A stretch of DNA of 64,000 nucleotides from Mytilus galloprovincialis. Taxonomy: Eukaryota; Mollusca; Bivalvia; Mytilida; Mytilidae. The stretch is from NCBI RefSeq assembly GCF_965363235.1, contig NC_134845.1, positions 65,253,261 through 65,317,260 on the forward strand, read 5' to 3'. Below are positions 1 to 11,626 of the stretch, piece by piece (position 1 is the stretch's first letter; each line of letters starts with the position of its first letter). The notes beneath the pieces were generated by a model. It was not told where the DNA came from. It ran no database searches and worked only from the letters and a program-made list of their open reading frames with translations. A program made the translations under genes and the position numbers.

Positions 1-936
1 TTGAAAAGAACTGTTCATTTTATGGTTTTTTCATGGGTCCATTTTAAACCATATAGATTTAAATAAAAATTAAGCAAAGACAAACAACAGAATAAGAATT
101 TAAAATCTTTCCACCAAAAAACATGTCTTCAAATATGAAAGAAGTAAAATTAGGTTTAAAATGTCATTTCAATCATCAAATGATAGCTTATTGTACACTG
201 ATTAAAAAAAAATATGGTTTCTTTTCAATATTTTTTTAAATAAGGGAGATAATTTGTTACTTCCAGTCTGAAAAATGTTACTTCCGATACTATATGAATA
301 TTTACTTGACACTGATTCCAAAAATATCTGATTCTATATACTTTTATTTTAATAATGTATGAAAAATAGCTACTTCTGGTTTACATAAAGTCACTTTCGG
401 TTGTTTTTTCCAACATTAAATGGTTTACGAAAAATCCCATGGTCTTAATTATATTTTGAAAAGTAAAATGAATGTTATATCAAACGAAAACACTACATCT
501 AAATATTTTACTATTGTGACAGATTGATAACCTGTAAGCATGGTAAGACGAGGTTTATTCAAAGGATTAATGAGTTTACAAGGATAATATTTAAATTCAT
601 GGACTAGCTTGAACCTGTGAACCAACATCACTGTGAAAAAACATTAAAAAAAAAAGACCCACCCCCCCTCCACCCAATATAGCCATGACAGTTGATCATG
701 CAATCAATCATTGAAAATTGGGAACTTATCTCAACTCAATCCTATGTTCTGTTGTCCCAGTTCTGATTTGCCTAAATGAGTCTTATGGCACAGGTTTAAA
801 AGAACTGAGTTTCTGTGTCATCCATGTTGCACATGTATCTTTTATCTGCCCAGAGGATAATGTGTAAAATAAATAGTTGATCAGGATTGATTTTCCAAAG
901 TGTCCAAGACATTGGGCCATAAAAAAGAATAGGAAT
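1..936. other. Left flank, no gene
   Basis: This is AT-rich non-coding sequence. Open frames are short and lack splice or homology support. A GGGAGATAA motif near 243, seen again near 17743, 30088, 39067 and 43818, suggests old dispersed repeat fragments. I see nothing else. Confidence 0.6.
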
Positions 937-1140
937 GTTTGCCCAAACGCTACCTACCCAGAAAAAAGCTGCCTACTCAAATTATTTTTTTGTCCTGATT
1001 TGAAGAAGTTTTTTTTTTATCAGATAGGCATTAAGACTAATAGACACCCGATGCTTCAATTTCTCTTTTAAAAAAAAAAAAAAAAAAATGCCTACCTACC
1101 TACCCACTGTCTCAACCTTTTGGTAGGGTTTGGGCAAACC
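937..1140. repeat. Small inverted-repeat element (MITE-like)
   Basis: The ends are inverted copies of GTTTGCCCAAACnCTACC (about 17 bp), enclosing roughly 200 bp with two T/A homopolymer stretches and tandem CTAC units beside the right end. There is no coding capacity and no clear target duplication, so the class is unknown. It looks like a non-autonomous DNA element or a foldback repeat. Confidence 0.45.
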
Positions 1141-1928
1141 AAAATATTTTTAATTGTGGCCTTGCTAATCATGCTAATACTGTATAAATGTTTCATAAAA
1201 ACCTGGCAAGAATTGTACATATATATGAGCACTTTATGCAATTTAATTTTCCATACAGACATTTTAAGATTTCCAAAAACATTATATACATTTACATGTA
1301 TTAAACTCTTTTAAGAAAGTTGATCATCACTGATTTTCCAATTTGTCCAATACACTGTTGCTGCAAACTTCTGATATGATTCTGGCAAGAATTGTTAACT
1401 TTAGAGTGCTTACAATGCAATTTTACAGTACATAACAAATATTTCAATATAAGTTATATGAACATGGCAAAAAAAAAAACAAGTGCAAACAAGACCAGAG
1501 GGACAGAGCTTGAGATTAAGTCTATGTCCCTGTAAAAACAAGCATGGGAGGCAATAAGTCAGTTGTAACTTCAGCATGTTCAGTTACATGTGAAATGTCT
1601 TGAGTCAAAATCATACCGCACTAAGTGATTTCTGTCATGACTATAAGTTTGTTTGTTGTATTAGTCAGTTTTAATATCTGAAGATATCATGTATAAAGTC
1701 ATTTTAAATCAAACTTCTTGTCATAAAGATTTGAACATGTATTTGTCATTCCTAAAAACATTGATAATGTTTAGTCTCTCACTATAAATATATATTACTT
1801 TTTTTATTAGGTTCTCTTATATTGTTAATCTTTTTGTCATGTTTTGAAGTGTTTCATTTTGCTAAAGATGTTTTGTTTTTCACTATTTCCATATACTGGT
1901 ACCAAGTTCAAATAATTATGATGTAAGG
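1141..1928. other. No gene seen
   Basis: AT-rich non-coding sequence with short random open frames only. Confidence 0.55.
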
Positions 1929-1939
1929 CCTCATTATTA

Positions 1940-4633
1940 GAATCCGGGTCAGTTCGCGCCCATTCACGTTTGCACCCAGTCTTGTTCGCACCCTACACGT
2001 TCGCACCTAAAGTCCATTCGCAACCTACACGTTCGCGCCCAATTTTTTATTTGTTTTGTGTTTAATGACTTTCTAATCAAGTTTTGGCAAGTGTATTCCT
2101 GTAAGTATAATTTGTTGTCATTGTCTCAAAATAAATTGAGACAACGTTTTTTTTTTTTTTGAATAAATCTTAATCATGTTTTGGATTGTGTATAACTATT
2201 GCAAGGATTTGTAAAGTGACATGTCACTATCTGAATCTTTGTGTATTGTTAAAAAAACAATAATAATCAGTTTCTAAATAAAGTGAGATTCTGTCAACGG
2301 TTTTTTTTTTTGTAATGTACGTTGAATAACTCTTAATCATATTTTGGTTAGTGTATTGCTATGACTTTATTTCATTGTTTCAAAATAAAGTGAGATTCTG
2401 ACAACATTTTTTTTTAAGCTATCGCAGTAAAAACAATTATCTTTTGTTTTTCATTTATAATCTTCAATTTTTAATCATACCAAGCTTAAAATATGGACCA
2501 TAATTTGGTATTCGGCCTTTGGTTTCTTTTTGTATCCTTTTTTATAAGTTCTAAAATTTTAACTTTTATTTTGTGGGTTGTGTTGGTGTTAGAATAGTAT
2601 GAATGGAACAATTGAGTTTTTCGAGAAAAAATTAATACATTTTGATTCACCGTTTACGTGACAGGAAACCAAACAGGAAACCAATCTTTATTTTCTTTAT
2701 TTTGCACAATATAATTCAAAAGGCATAAATAAACACCATTACTAGTGTTACTTGCTTCATGTTTATATTTAAAATCTATTTTCAATGTTATATTAAAGTT
2801 TTTTTAAAACGTGACAGGAAACCATAAGAAACCGAAAGCATTTTTTTAGTTTTATTTTATTGCAAAATCTGCTTAAAATAATCTGAACAGTATACTTTTT
2901 CTTAAAATCCATCTTAAATGTAACAGTATTATAAAACTCCTAAACATGTGCTTGTTTTGAAAACAATTAGTACAATTTATTCAGAATTTTCCATATTTTC
3001 TTCATTGATACAGGATACCATAATCGTTGTATCTTGATGTTTTGGCCAAAAAAAAATATTTTTATTTGGTTTTGAAATTCCAGTTATATAAAATTTATTC
3101 CAAATCATTGGCAATGTAAAATTCTTTAAATCCAGTAAAGAAAAAAACTTTTAACTTGGAATTAAAATCTTTAAAATAGGCACCATGTGATATTTGTGAC
3201 CTGTACACCATCTACATGGTTTCCACATTTTAACCTACTTTAGTGGGCTAAAATCAATCAAGTACTTCCTTTCAAGTCATGCCTGGTAAAAGTTTACTTT
3301 TCCTTTGACAAGTTTATTGCGTTTCTGAAAAGTGTTTGCAGAACATGAATAAAAAAAAAATAATTAAAAATTGTGACAAAGTTACCAACTTTGTGCATTC
3401 CAAGTGTAACGGTATATTGACATGAATTTTTCATTTAATTATCTTTATTCACCTAAAATATCCAGTAATATTTACTGCTGAAGCAAAATCAATCCAACGA
3501 ACATCGGCACCATGGTAAGAGACATAATTTCGATTGAATTTTCCAAGGACCCTTTACATCGTTATTGGGAAACGTAGTGTGTTTAAACGTCGGTCAAATC
3601 TGAAATCGATTTTGTCAAGTCATTGGGCATTTATTTTCAACCAAGATCGTATGTAACATTATGCACATAGGAAAAATAATAGACCCCCGGCGCAATCTCT
3701 TTGAAAATTGTATTTTCCTTTTTTAAACAAGTCGAAACAAGTCTACAGATTATGTTTGTTAACATCCCGTTGGAAACAAAAACAATGTTTAGAATCAGTA
3801 TATCGTATGTCCGGCTGTAAGGGCGTGATCACATGTTAGTCACATGTTTCACTTATGACCGGAAATGATCAGAACTTAAGGACAAAAACAATTTTAATAA
3901 ATAACTGGACTTCTGTTTCGTGTGAAATGTAACGCATAACGATAACGTCATTTTCTTACTTAATTATTACGAAGATCAAAACAAGAATGTAAATCATCTC
4001 TGATTTACCTGTTCGAACATCTCGCGAGAGTTCATATTTGCATATTGTTTTTAAGAATTCTATTACAACAAAACAGATTACATCATCTAAAATTTGCGTT
4101 ACGAAATCGGACACAAAAATCACGCCACTGTTCTTACATCTGCTACATAAATACTTATAGTTCTCGGCATTTTCTTCTCACTATTCTTATTGGTCGATGT
4201 TCTTTGTTATTTGAAAGCAAAAGTTACGAATTTGCCGGTGACGATTATCTATAAATCAGTCAGCGTTATGCTCTTCGGAAGCAAAAAGTAACGCGAGAAA
4301 TGACACAAAAATACGGTTGTAGAATCTTTGAAATTCGTATATTTCAATTTTTTTTCTAGGGAAGAGTAGCATACACTTGTATGTTGATAAAAATAATGGC
4401 ATCTTTAGATGTAGTTACAACTTTTCTTACAGTAATTCACATTTTATCACTTTTCTATAGTTATAGGAAACGGAGCCCAATAGCAAATTATGGTCCATAT
4501 GCAGAATTTACATCAAATTTGAAAGCAATTTAAACAACAATCATGATTTTCTAATTATTCAACTATAATTTGTTTTAAATTGGGTGCGAACGTGTAGGGT
4601 GCAAAAGTGTATTGGGCGTGAACAGACCTGATA
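1940..4633. mobile_element. Non-autonomous DNA transposon, ~2.7 kb, 11-bp TSD
   Basis: Both sides carry the same 11 bases, CCTCATTATTA (1929-1939 and 4634-4644). Just inside lie inverted, imperfect ends rich in the motif CACGTTCGCRCC: about 1945-2045 on the left and about 4580-4633 on the right. The motif is iterated at the left end (CACCCTACACGTTCGCACC and variants), so the termini themselves are internally repetitive. The interior has no supported gene. A 9-11 bp duplication is the range known for Mutator-like elements, but no transposase is present, so that class is only an inference. Confidence 0.65.
2055..2412. repeat. Three diverged tandem copies, ~110-150 bp
   Basis: The motif series TCAAAATAAATTGAGA/ATAAAGTGAGATTCTG, then CAACG/CAACA, then a poly-T run, then AATCATGTTTTGG recurs three times inside the DNA element above. 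The copies differ in length and carry separate T runs. No coding content. Confidence 0.55.
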
Positions 4634-4644
4634 CCTCATTATTA

Positions 4645-5590
4645 TTTGGACTAACAGTAACAGTAACACGTACAGTAACAGGTACCCTGAGGTGAGAGAA
4701 ATTCACAAATATCTAGGGAGAACACTGAACATTGCAAACTGGAAAAAAAAATGAATATTTTAACAAATGTACACAAACGTAGCGCTGAAAGACGGTACTA
4801 TAACTAATGTTGATCACATGTTCACTGTACTGAGAATAATAACTCGTGCAACACGCTTAGTCCTTCTAAATTGATTCTATGAGGTGCGACCCACACATAT
4901 CTAATGCATTTGTTACCCTATGCCTATCATTTCGATGTGTTCAATAATTACCTGTTTGTTTTCAACCTGAAGACATATTATAAGTATTTACATGATTCAA
5001 AAAATGAATTGTTTTGATGTTGCCATGAATAGACTCAGGGGGAGTAACTCTGTACACATTTCCCGTTCCCGGATTACACAAGAAAAAATTCCGAACGTTT
5101 CAACTCATTTGCATTTTTTTTCTTCTTCAAAAATATAAGGTCCGTGAGATAAAATATTCTTATCTATATTAATTTTCCATTTGATCGGTTCCGAATCATG
5201 AGATAGCAATCATAGATATCTGTTATGCCAACAAAAAGAAAAGAAAAAAAAAACAAAAAAACCAACATAAGCCTACTGTAATGTAGCAAAGAAGTAATAA
5301 TTTTATAAGAAATAAACACATGGAAAAAATTATAAGGCTTCTGCTCTCAGTTTTAATGAATGTTTTGTAAAGGAGCCAATATGTTTACATGTTCCATGAT
5401 AGAGGATCAGAGAGGGGTTTTAACATTTCTTTTGCCATTTATTCTTGGGTAAGAAACATTATATTGGTTTATGAGAAGGAAAACAATTTCCAAAACGATT
5501 ATACACAATGAATTTATAAGTTAAATAAAATAAGCTTGAATAATTAGAACGAAGAATTCAATTTAAAAGTCCGAGAAACCGCTGAGATTG
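4645..5590. other. No gene seen
   Basis: AT-rich non-coding sequence between the DNA element and the LINE remnant. No convincing coding frame, RNA gene or terminal repeat was found. Confidence 0.55.
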
Positions 5591-5599
5591 CACACAAAC

Positions 5600-6302
5600 T
5601 AAGAAATCATATCCTTAGTAATAGTTCTGAAATATTGATCACATTCCTTCAAAATTGCGGTTAGAAATTCTCTCTTATCGTTTAGAACATAATGCTACAA
5701 TTGCCAAACTTAATTAAAAGATCAGTTAGGGACACCCAAACTCGTATGTCGATGATGGCAAGCCGCCTAGAGACTGGACGATTTGAGAGGCTACCCGTGC
5801 AACAACGGACTTGCGAAACTTGTAAAAACATTGTTGAAACTGAGGAACATGTCTTGTTAGAGTGTCCGTTGTACGATGATCTGCGAAATGAACTTTTTAA
5901 AATTATTCTGTAAGAACACTCAAACTTTTTAAATTTTTCCAACCTGGATAAATTGTCTATTGTTCTAGCCAGTAACTGTGATAGTATTATTATTTATAGT
6001 GCCAAAATCTGCAAATTTATTTTAGATAGAAGACGTCGATTTTTATATCGTTAAACTTTTTTTTTTTTAACTTTTTTTTAAAATGTAAATATAAAAAGTA
6101 AATTTTTAATCTAGCTGTACAGTGATATTTATAATTATTAATTTTCAATATATATACATATATATATTTTAATCCCGTCTCTCATAATTCTTTTTAGAAT
6201 GGCATTAATATTTTATATTATTATATGTATTCGTGTATTATGTTATGTATTGTAATATTAATGGTGAGACGTAAATAAACTTTGTATTGTATTATTGTAT
6301 TG
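5600..6302 (+). pseudogene. 5'-truncated LINE (non-LTR retrotransposon) remnant
   Basis: The 73-codon open frame at 5692-5913 has the pattern of the extreme C-terminus of non-LTR reverse transcriptases: ...RLETGRFERLP...QRTCETC..., then ETEEHVLLEC. This makes a C-x2-C-x8-H-x4-C zinc knuckle, followed by CPLYDDLRNELF. Upstream sequence is broken by stops. Downstream is an AT-rich 3' UTR with AATAAA near 6273, ending in a TGTATTGTATTATTGTATT tail, typical of LINEs that end in short repeats rather than poly(A). RT and endonuclease are absent. The clade cannot be assigned from this fragment. Confidence 0.7.
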
Positions 6303-6810
6303 ATGGCAAAAAGTAACTGATAGGAAAAACGAACATGAAAACGATGACAACTCAATAAAGACAGTATTATAAAACACAACATCGAATTGAAAATAAGTAA
6401 CACAAACCCCAAAACTATCCTGGGATGATCTCCAAGTTCAAGTTTTAAACGATCTTTTTGATACAAAAAGTGTTTTTAAAACCTATAGCTGTAAATACAA
6501 ATATATATTAACCTTTGGTACTGTGAATTTTATTTAGAAATAAATTAAGCGATCGAATCTATTTGTAATAAATTCAGTAAAAATTTGCCATATATCTTCT
6601 TTTACTAGACAAGTTTTTAACATAATTTTTGCCAAGTTCTTTTTTTAGTTATATACAAATATTATTATCCAGTACAACCTTGGATCACTTCTCCTAATCT
6701 GGCCTGTTGAATTTTTATGGTTCAATATGCTTTCATTTTGCTCTGCAGCTACTTTTATAGTGGAAAACGGAATATTTTATTTCGTACTGAATTTTCATAG
6801 TAAATCAACG
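6303..6810. other. No gene; flank of the Gypsy insertion
   Basis: AT-rich sequence without supported genes. The last bases before the LTR (ATCAACG) do not match the bases after the 3' LTR (TAGATATG). Confidence 0.6.
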
Positions 6811-8014
6811 GGTAGAGTGTTTAGCATTAATATTTATTTTCTTTTAGAATAATTAATATTAATAAGTAGTTTTATTATATGTTTATTAAGAGTTCATCAA
6901 TTCTTCTATTCTCTTATATCTTCTTAGTACATTTCTACTCTATTTTTCTGGTTCATTAGTCAGTCAGTCATGTGTCATATTATCTTGTCTACTATTGGTC
7001 ACAGTCATTAAGTTCATAGTTTTTGCCACTCTTTTTGATATACCTTGAGAGAAAGCTTTACATGTAGCAGCCATATTTAAAATAGTTGTATAGTTAAATA
7101 TTCTGGACACTTATTCCATATTAATCAGGTCAGTTACTAATATTTCTAAGTCTTTAATATTTGCACAGTATTCCTTTAGTTTGAATCTGAGAGAAAATGT
7201 ATTTTGAATAAGTCAGAATGATTGTGCATGGATGATAGATATTTTATTTTAAAGAAGTATTTTCATGAACTCAGAGCAATAATATATCATAGATATATTA
7301 ATGATACATGTATTGGTACAGTTATTTTATTATTATAAAAGGTCCAAAGTAATGTTTTCTGAACATTAAACTTATTGTTTATATAAATGCTATGCTGATA
7401 TAGTTAGTTCATTAGACTTATGTAGGTTATATTTGTATTTTTAACAGGACCAGAATATCTTCATATTCTATTGATCTGGTGATGTTTCCAAATACGGAGA
7501 TAGACCTTTGTACCATATACATGGTAAGATCAGTGTTACATGTATTTTTAGTTTACTGTATTGTCTGTGTTTGCCTATTTAATTTTAGTTCAGTATATGT
7601 ATTGTTTGTGTCTTGTGAATAGTAGTTACCTGTATGTCAATTATTACATGTAAACATTATAGTAAGAAATTGTAGTTCATTCATAAATCTATGAATGAGT
7701 AGCGTAATACAATTGGACATATGTAGTAATTAATCCTGACTTGGTTTATAATTGAGTTTGATTGAATTCATATAATTATAATATACACTTAAATAGTATT
7801 GGTTGTATTCTTACAGAAAAGAGCTAGTTTATCGTATTTTATACATGTACTTTCCGTTTTATGATTTAGAGTTATATCCCTTTGTACACTGTACTGTCTA
7901 TGTATTTACGTTTTGTTATTTGTGTACTTTCAGGGTTGATTTATTTATGTCGTATGAATAAATGAATAATTAAACTTGACGAATCCTTTTATTCGCCACA
8001 AGAACCCTATTACA
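6811..8014 (+). repeat. 5' LTR of the Gypsy element
   Basis: This matches 47709-48912 with no difference noticed by eye and equal length. It ends in ...CCCTATTACA, directly before the primer-binding site. A polyadenylation signal AATAAA lies at 7957-7962, 52 bases from the LTR end. The 3' copy begins TGTGGTAGAG, but here the bases before GGTAGAG are ACG, so the canonical TG is lost or replaced. Several TATA-like stretches occur, and I cannot choose the promoter. Confidence 0.95.
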
Positions 8015-8016
8015 TT

Positions 8017-8033
8017 TGGCGCCCACTAGTAGG
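8017..8033 (+). other. Primer-binding site
   Basis: TGGCGCCC starts two bases after the LTR end, the expected place for a tRNA primer to anneal. The first eight bases match the 3' end used by lysine-tRNA primers, but the following ACTAGTAGG does not continue that match. The tRNA identity is therefore open. Confidence 0.75.
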
Positions 8034-10427
8034 TTAGACGTTCAACGACATATTTCCTGTTGGAGCCTCACTGAAGGTCAGGATCTAGGACGTGACATCC
8101 ATCGGAAGATTGGAAAAATCAGTCGAAAATATTCAACACGTTGGTGAAAATCGTTTATTGTACAGACTATTTGCTGTTGTATACATTGTTTATGTAATGA
8201 AATGGTGAGAATATACACATAGTTTACACTCTATATAAATATTTTGTAAATATTTGGTATCAGAAAGCCACTATTGAAGAAAAACATTGACTTTGAAAAC
8301 ATCCAAAATTTGAAATTGGCCATTATCATGCATGTTTTGTGTTGATATTGTATATTATTGTACTGTTTATAAATTTTCTTTGTTTGAATAATACTGACAA
8401 CTGGTCTGCTTGTCCAAACTTAGAAATTTTTTGAAAATCCAGCTGGTATTTACACTTGACTTTTGTGTTTTGTACTTAGCCATTTTTTTTTTTTATTTGT
8501 TTACATTGTGTACTATTGATTGGTAGGTGTTACATATCTGTTTGTGTTTGTTCTTGTCATTCACTTACACTTTGTTAACACGCATACACATCAATAGTGA
8601 GATACTGTTGTACTGATTTGGTATTATTTATGAGAAAGTGTACTTAGATTATTTTTCATATTTGAAAAAAAAAAATACTTTGATTTGGTATTAGCTTAGT
8701 ACGTGTGTACTTAGTATTTATTGACATAGTGTATTGCTATACAGGGTAGTCACATATACATTTGTACTTGTACTTAGTATATAAGGGTATAGGTGTATTT
8801 ATTTTATTTGTATGTCTACGTGTGCGTATGTATGATTGAATGTTGATATGAACCTGTGATTGACCTTGACCTTTCACATTTTAATAAATTTTCCCTTGCC
8901 TTGCCCGACACTTACCCTACTTTGTGCATTGCAGTGCATGTAAATTAATACACTTTTATACACATTTAAAAGCATACAGTCATACACTTGATAGTCTATA
9001 AGCGAAGCAGATATAGATAGCGATATATAGATACATTTGAGTGAACTCATAGATTGAGACGAGAAGACATATTTGGTATATGATTTGATGTAAGTAACCC
9101 AAGCCCATACATATAAAACTTACATTACACAGTAGGCTTCGGTTACACAGTAAAACTTAGTATAGTTGTGTTGTGGTCCAACCTTAGTTGTATTTGTTGT
9201 CACTGTTGCTTATACTTATACTTGTACTTTAACTTTACTTTATATTCTATCTACTTTACTTTGATCTATTGATGAACTAATCTTTACTTTAGTTTTGTTC
9301 ATATTTATTTATACATAGTACTGGTGTCATATTTGTATATATTCATACTTGTGTTTAGATATTTACATACTTGATATACTTATTCATTACTTTTCATCAG
9401 GGTAGATAATCTTCACTATTATTGAGTTGTCTTTCTTTGCATATTGTGTTTATCATACTTAGGTTATTATTTTTTTTTTGAAATTAATTGTACTTTATAA
9501 TTTCAGATTACTATACTATTAGATAGCTGACTTTATTTTTTTTTCTTTCTGTATTTTGATACTTGTATTTAATCATTATACATAACTTCTTTTACAGTTA
9601 GTTTAGTTCCTTGGTACCAGATTTAATACTAAACTTTGATATTTCAGATCTATTAATTATTATTTAATTTCAGATTTTGATATTTTGTTTCATATTTGGA
9701 CTTTAACTAATCTTTACTTGAATTTTCAGTGCTACATATTTATCATATAGTATATATATTATTTTGTTTTCTTTATCCATCATAGATTACTGGTGATACA
9801 TATAGTTATATCATATTGCATTGTGTTTTAGGATATACTTACCAGATATTTGTTTTCATTTTGACTAATTTGAGTACGAGATAAATTTATATAGATTTAC
9901 CAGATAGATTTATATAGGTTTGTCAAATACATTTGTATTGATTTCAGCTATTCATTATCTTAATTTTTGTATTCATTGAAGGTACTTAACAAATTCTTGT
10001 ATTCATTGAAGGTACTTAACAAATTCTTGTATTCATTGAAGGTACTTAACAAATTCTTGTATTCATTGAAGGTACTTAACAAATTCTTGTATTCATTGAA
10101 GGTACTTAATAAATTTTTGTATTCATTGAAGGTACTTAACATTGCTTATATTCATTTTAGGTATTTAATATTATTTCTTATTCATTGTAGGTAATTAATT
10201 CTATTTTCATATTAATTTTAGGTACTTAATATATACATTTGATATTCATTTTAGGAATTTAATCACATTCTTTATTGTAGGTGATTAACATTCATTTGCT
10301 ATTTCTTGTAGGATACTTATTTTCTTTATTTATTGTAGATACTTTGTTTTTTTGTAGGTGCTAATATTTATTATATTTCTTGTAGATATAGGATATCTTA
10401 TTATACATTCATTCATATTTTGACATC
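8034..10427 (+). other. Long non-coding leader of the Gypsy element
   Basis: About 2.4 kb separates the primer-binding site from the gag start, long for a Gypsy leader. It is T-rich with many short stops, has no coding frame, and ends with the 30-bp repeat array. It may hold packaging or splicing signals; no specific one is demonstrated. Confidence 0.7.
9969..10140 (+). repeat. 30-bp minisatellite in the leader, 6 copies
   Basis: The unit starts GTATTCATTGAAGGTACTTA and recurs at 9969, 9999, 10029, 10059, 10089 and 10119 with a strict 30-base period; only the fifth spacer differs slightly. Degenerate relatives (TTCATTTTAGGTATTTAAT, TTCATTGTAGGTAATTAAT and others) continue to about 10395, so this is the fresh end of an older array. 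Open frames on both strands here are artefacts of a stop-free 30-base unit. Confidence 0.92.
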
Positions 10428-11576
10428 ATGGCCGACGAGGAATATCAACAGCTTGTCGACACCTTAAAGGAAATGCATATAAAACCAAAGGCTGATACAC
10501 CTGAGGCATTACAACAATGGATTGAGTCTTACGCAGTAGAAACACTACAGATGGGAAAACAGACGCAACCTATTAAGAAGGAACCATCAACAACAACGTC
10601 ATCCCATTATACTCAGCCTCCTAGAATCAACCTTTTCTCTGGTAGTGGTGAAAAGAAAGGAGGTGAAACAACATACGAACTTTGGAAATATGAAGTACTT
10701 GGACTCATGAAGGATAAGATCCACTCAGAGGAAGCTATTATCCAAGCCATACGTAGAGCTTTGCGTGGGGAAGCAGGATTAGTAGCAATGCGTTTAGGAA
10801 CAGATGCATCATTAACTGAGATCATGACCAAGATGGAAAGCCTTTTTGGCAATGTAGATGAACTTGAAACTATCATGGGTGACTTTTACAATGCAAAGCA
10901 GAAGGAAACCGAGGATGTTTCAGCATGGAGTTGTCGCTTGGAAGGAATACTTGATAAAGCCATCCATTCAGGGAAAGTCAGTAAGCCACAAGCAGATACC
11001 ATGATGCATGACATGCTTTGGAAAGGACTTAGACCAGATATAAAGCATATTAGCCACTATGAGAAGGAACGCTTTAAGACATTTGATCATTTGCGTGTAG
11101 CTTTGAGAAAGATTGAGAAAGAACATAATCTGGATGAACTACCGAAGGTGAAAGCAACATCAAAACAAGCCATTGCTAATGACATGAATGAGAAAGAGGA
11201 GGAATCTGAACTTGTTACAACACTGAAGCAGATAAACACACGCCTTGAACACTTAGAATCTAGACAACATAATAAGCAACAATTTGAAGATCAACCAAAT
11301 CAACAACAACAAGACACACAACCACAACCGTACCAAGAGACTTTTAATCAGTTTAGAGGTAGAGGATATAATAGAGGTGGTAGAGGAAGTAGAGGTTATG
11401 ATAGAGGTTATGGAAGAGGTTATGGCAGAGGTTATGGTAGAGGTAATGGAAGAGGTTTTGGTCAGAATCAACATCAGTCTGCTCAACCGATTACATGTTA
11501 CCGTTGTGGAAGAGACTCGCACATTGCCAGAGGATGCCGAGCCAACACTGATGTCAACGGCAAACCTTTAAACTAG
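10428..11576 (+). CDS. gag: Gag polyprotein (PNMA-like), 382 aa
   Basis: This is the structural capsid/nucleocapsid protein of the Gypsy element. The start ATGG is preceded by CATC, a fair context, and no upstream in-frame ATG competes. Residues ~60-250 (FSGSGEKKGGETTYELWKYE through LRPDIKHISHYEKE) resemble the Gag-derived fold of the PNMA (paraneoplastic Ma antigen) family. A Gln-rich stretch leads into an Arg/Gly-rich segment (about 309-345, repeated GRGYGRGYGRG) that should bind RNA. It ends in one zinc knuckle, C357-x2-C-x4-H-x4-C370. The stop TAG directly follows the frameshift heptamer. The frame is intact. Confidence 0.93.
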   Translation: MADEEYQQLVDTLKEMHIKPKADTPEALQQWIESYAVETLQMGKQTQPIKKEPSTTTSSHYTQPPRINLFSGSGEKKGGETTYELWKYEVLGLMKDKIHSEEAIIQAIRRALRGEAGLVAMRLGTDASLTEIMTKMESLFGNVDELETIMGDFYNAKQKETEDVSAWSCRLEGILDKAIHSGKVSKPQADTMMHDMLWKGLRPDIKHISHYEKERFKTFDHLRVALRKIEKEHNLDELPKVKATSKQAIANDMNEKEEESELVTTLKQINTRLEHLESRQHNKQQFEDQPNQQQQDTQPQPYQETFNQFRGRGYNRGGRGSRGYDRGYGRGYGRGYGRGNGRGFGQNQHQSAQPITCYRCGRDSHIARGCRANTDVNGKPLN

Positions 11577-11626
11577 ATGATGTCATCGACAAGGGGCAGC
11601 CGATCGACATGAACATACAAAGCCCT
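11567..11626 (+). promoter_or_regulatory. -1 ribosomal frameshift signal (gag-pol)
   Basis: T TTA AAC (11567-11573) lies in the gag frame and abuts the gag stop TAG. The pol frame is -1 relative to gag and is open from 11552, so the two overlap by 25 bases. Six bases after the heptamer a stem can form: ATGTCATCG (11580-11588) with CGATCGACAT (11601-11610), 9 pairs with one bulged C and a 12-base loop. Loop bases GGGGC (11593-11597) can pair with GCCCT (11622-11626), giving a possible H-type pseudoknot. Heptamer, spacing and stem are visible; function and pseudoknot are inference. Confidence 0.85.

Noticed and set aside
9969-10140. Possible CRISPR array
   Set aside because: The copies are contiguous with no unique spacers, and the context is a eukaryotic retrotransposon.
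9960-10194. Overlapping repetitive open frames on both strands
   Set aside because: They are produced by a stop-free 30-base tandem unit and have no start context or homology.
11253-11571. Frames overlapping the 3' part of gag (plus and minus)
   Set aside because: Low-complexity shadows of the Arg/Gly-rich gag segment.
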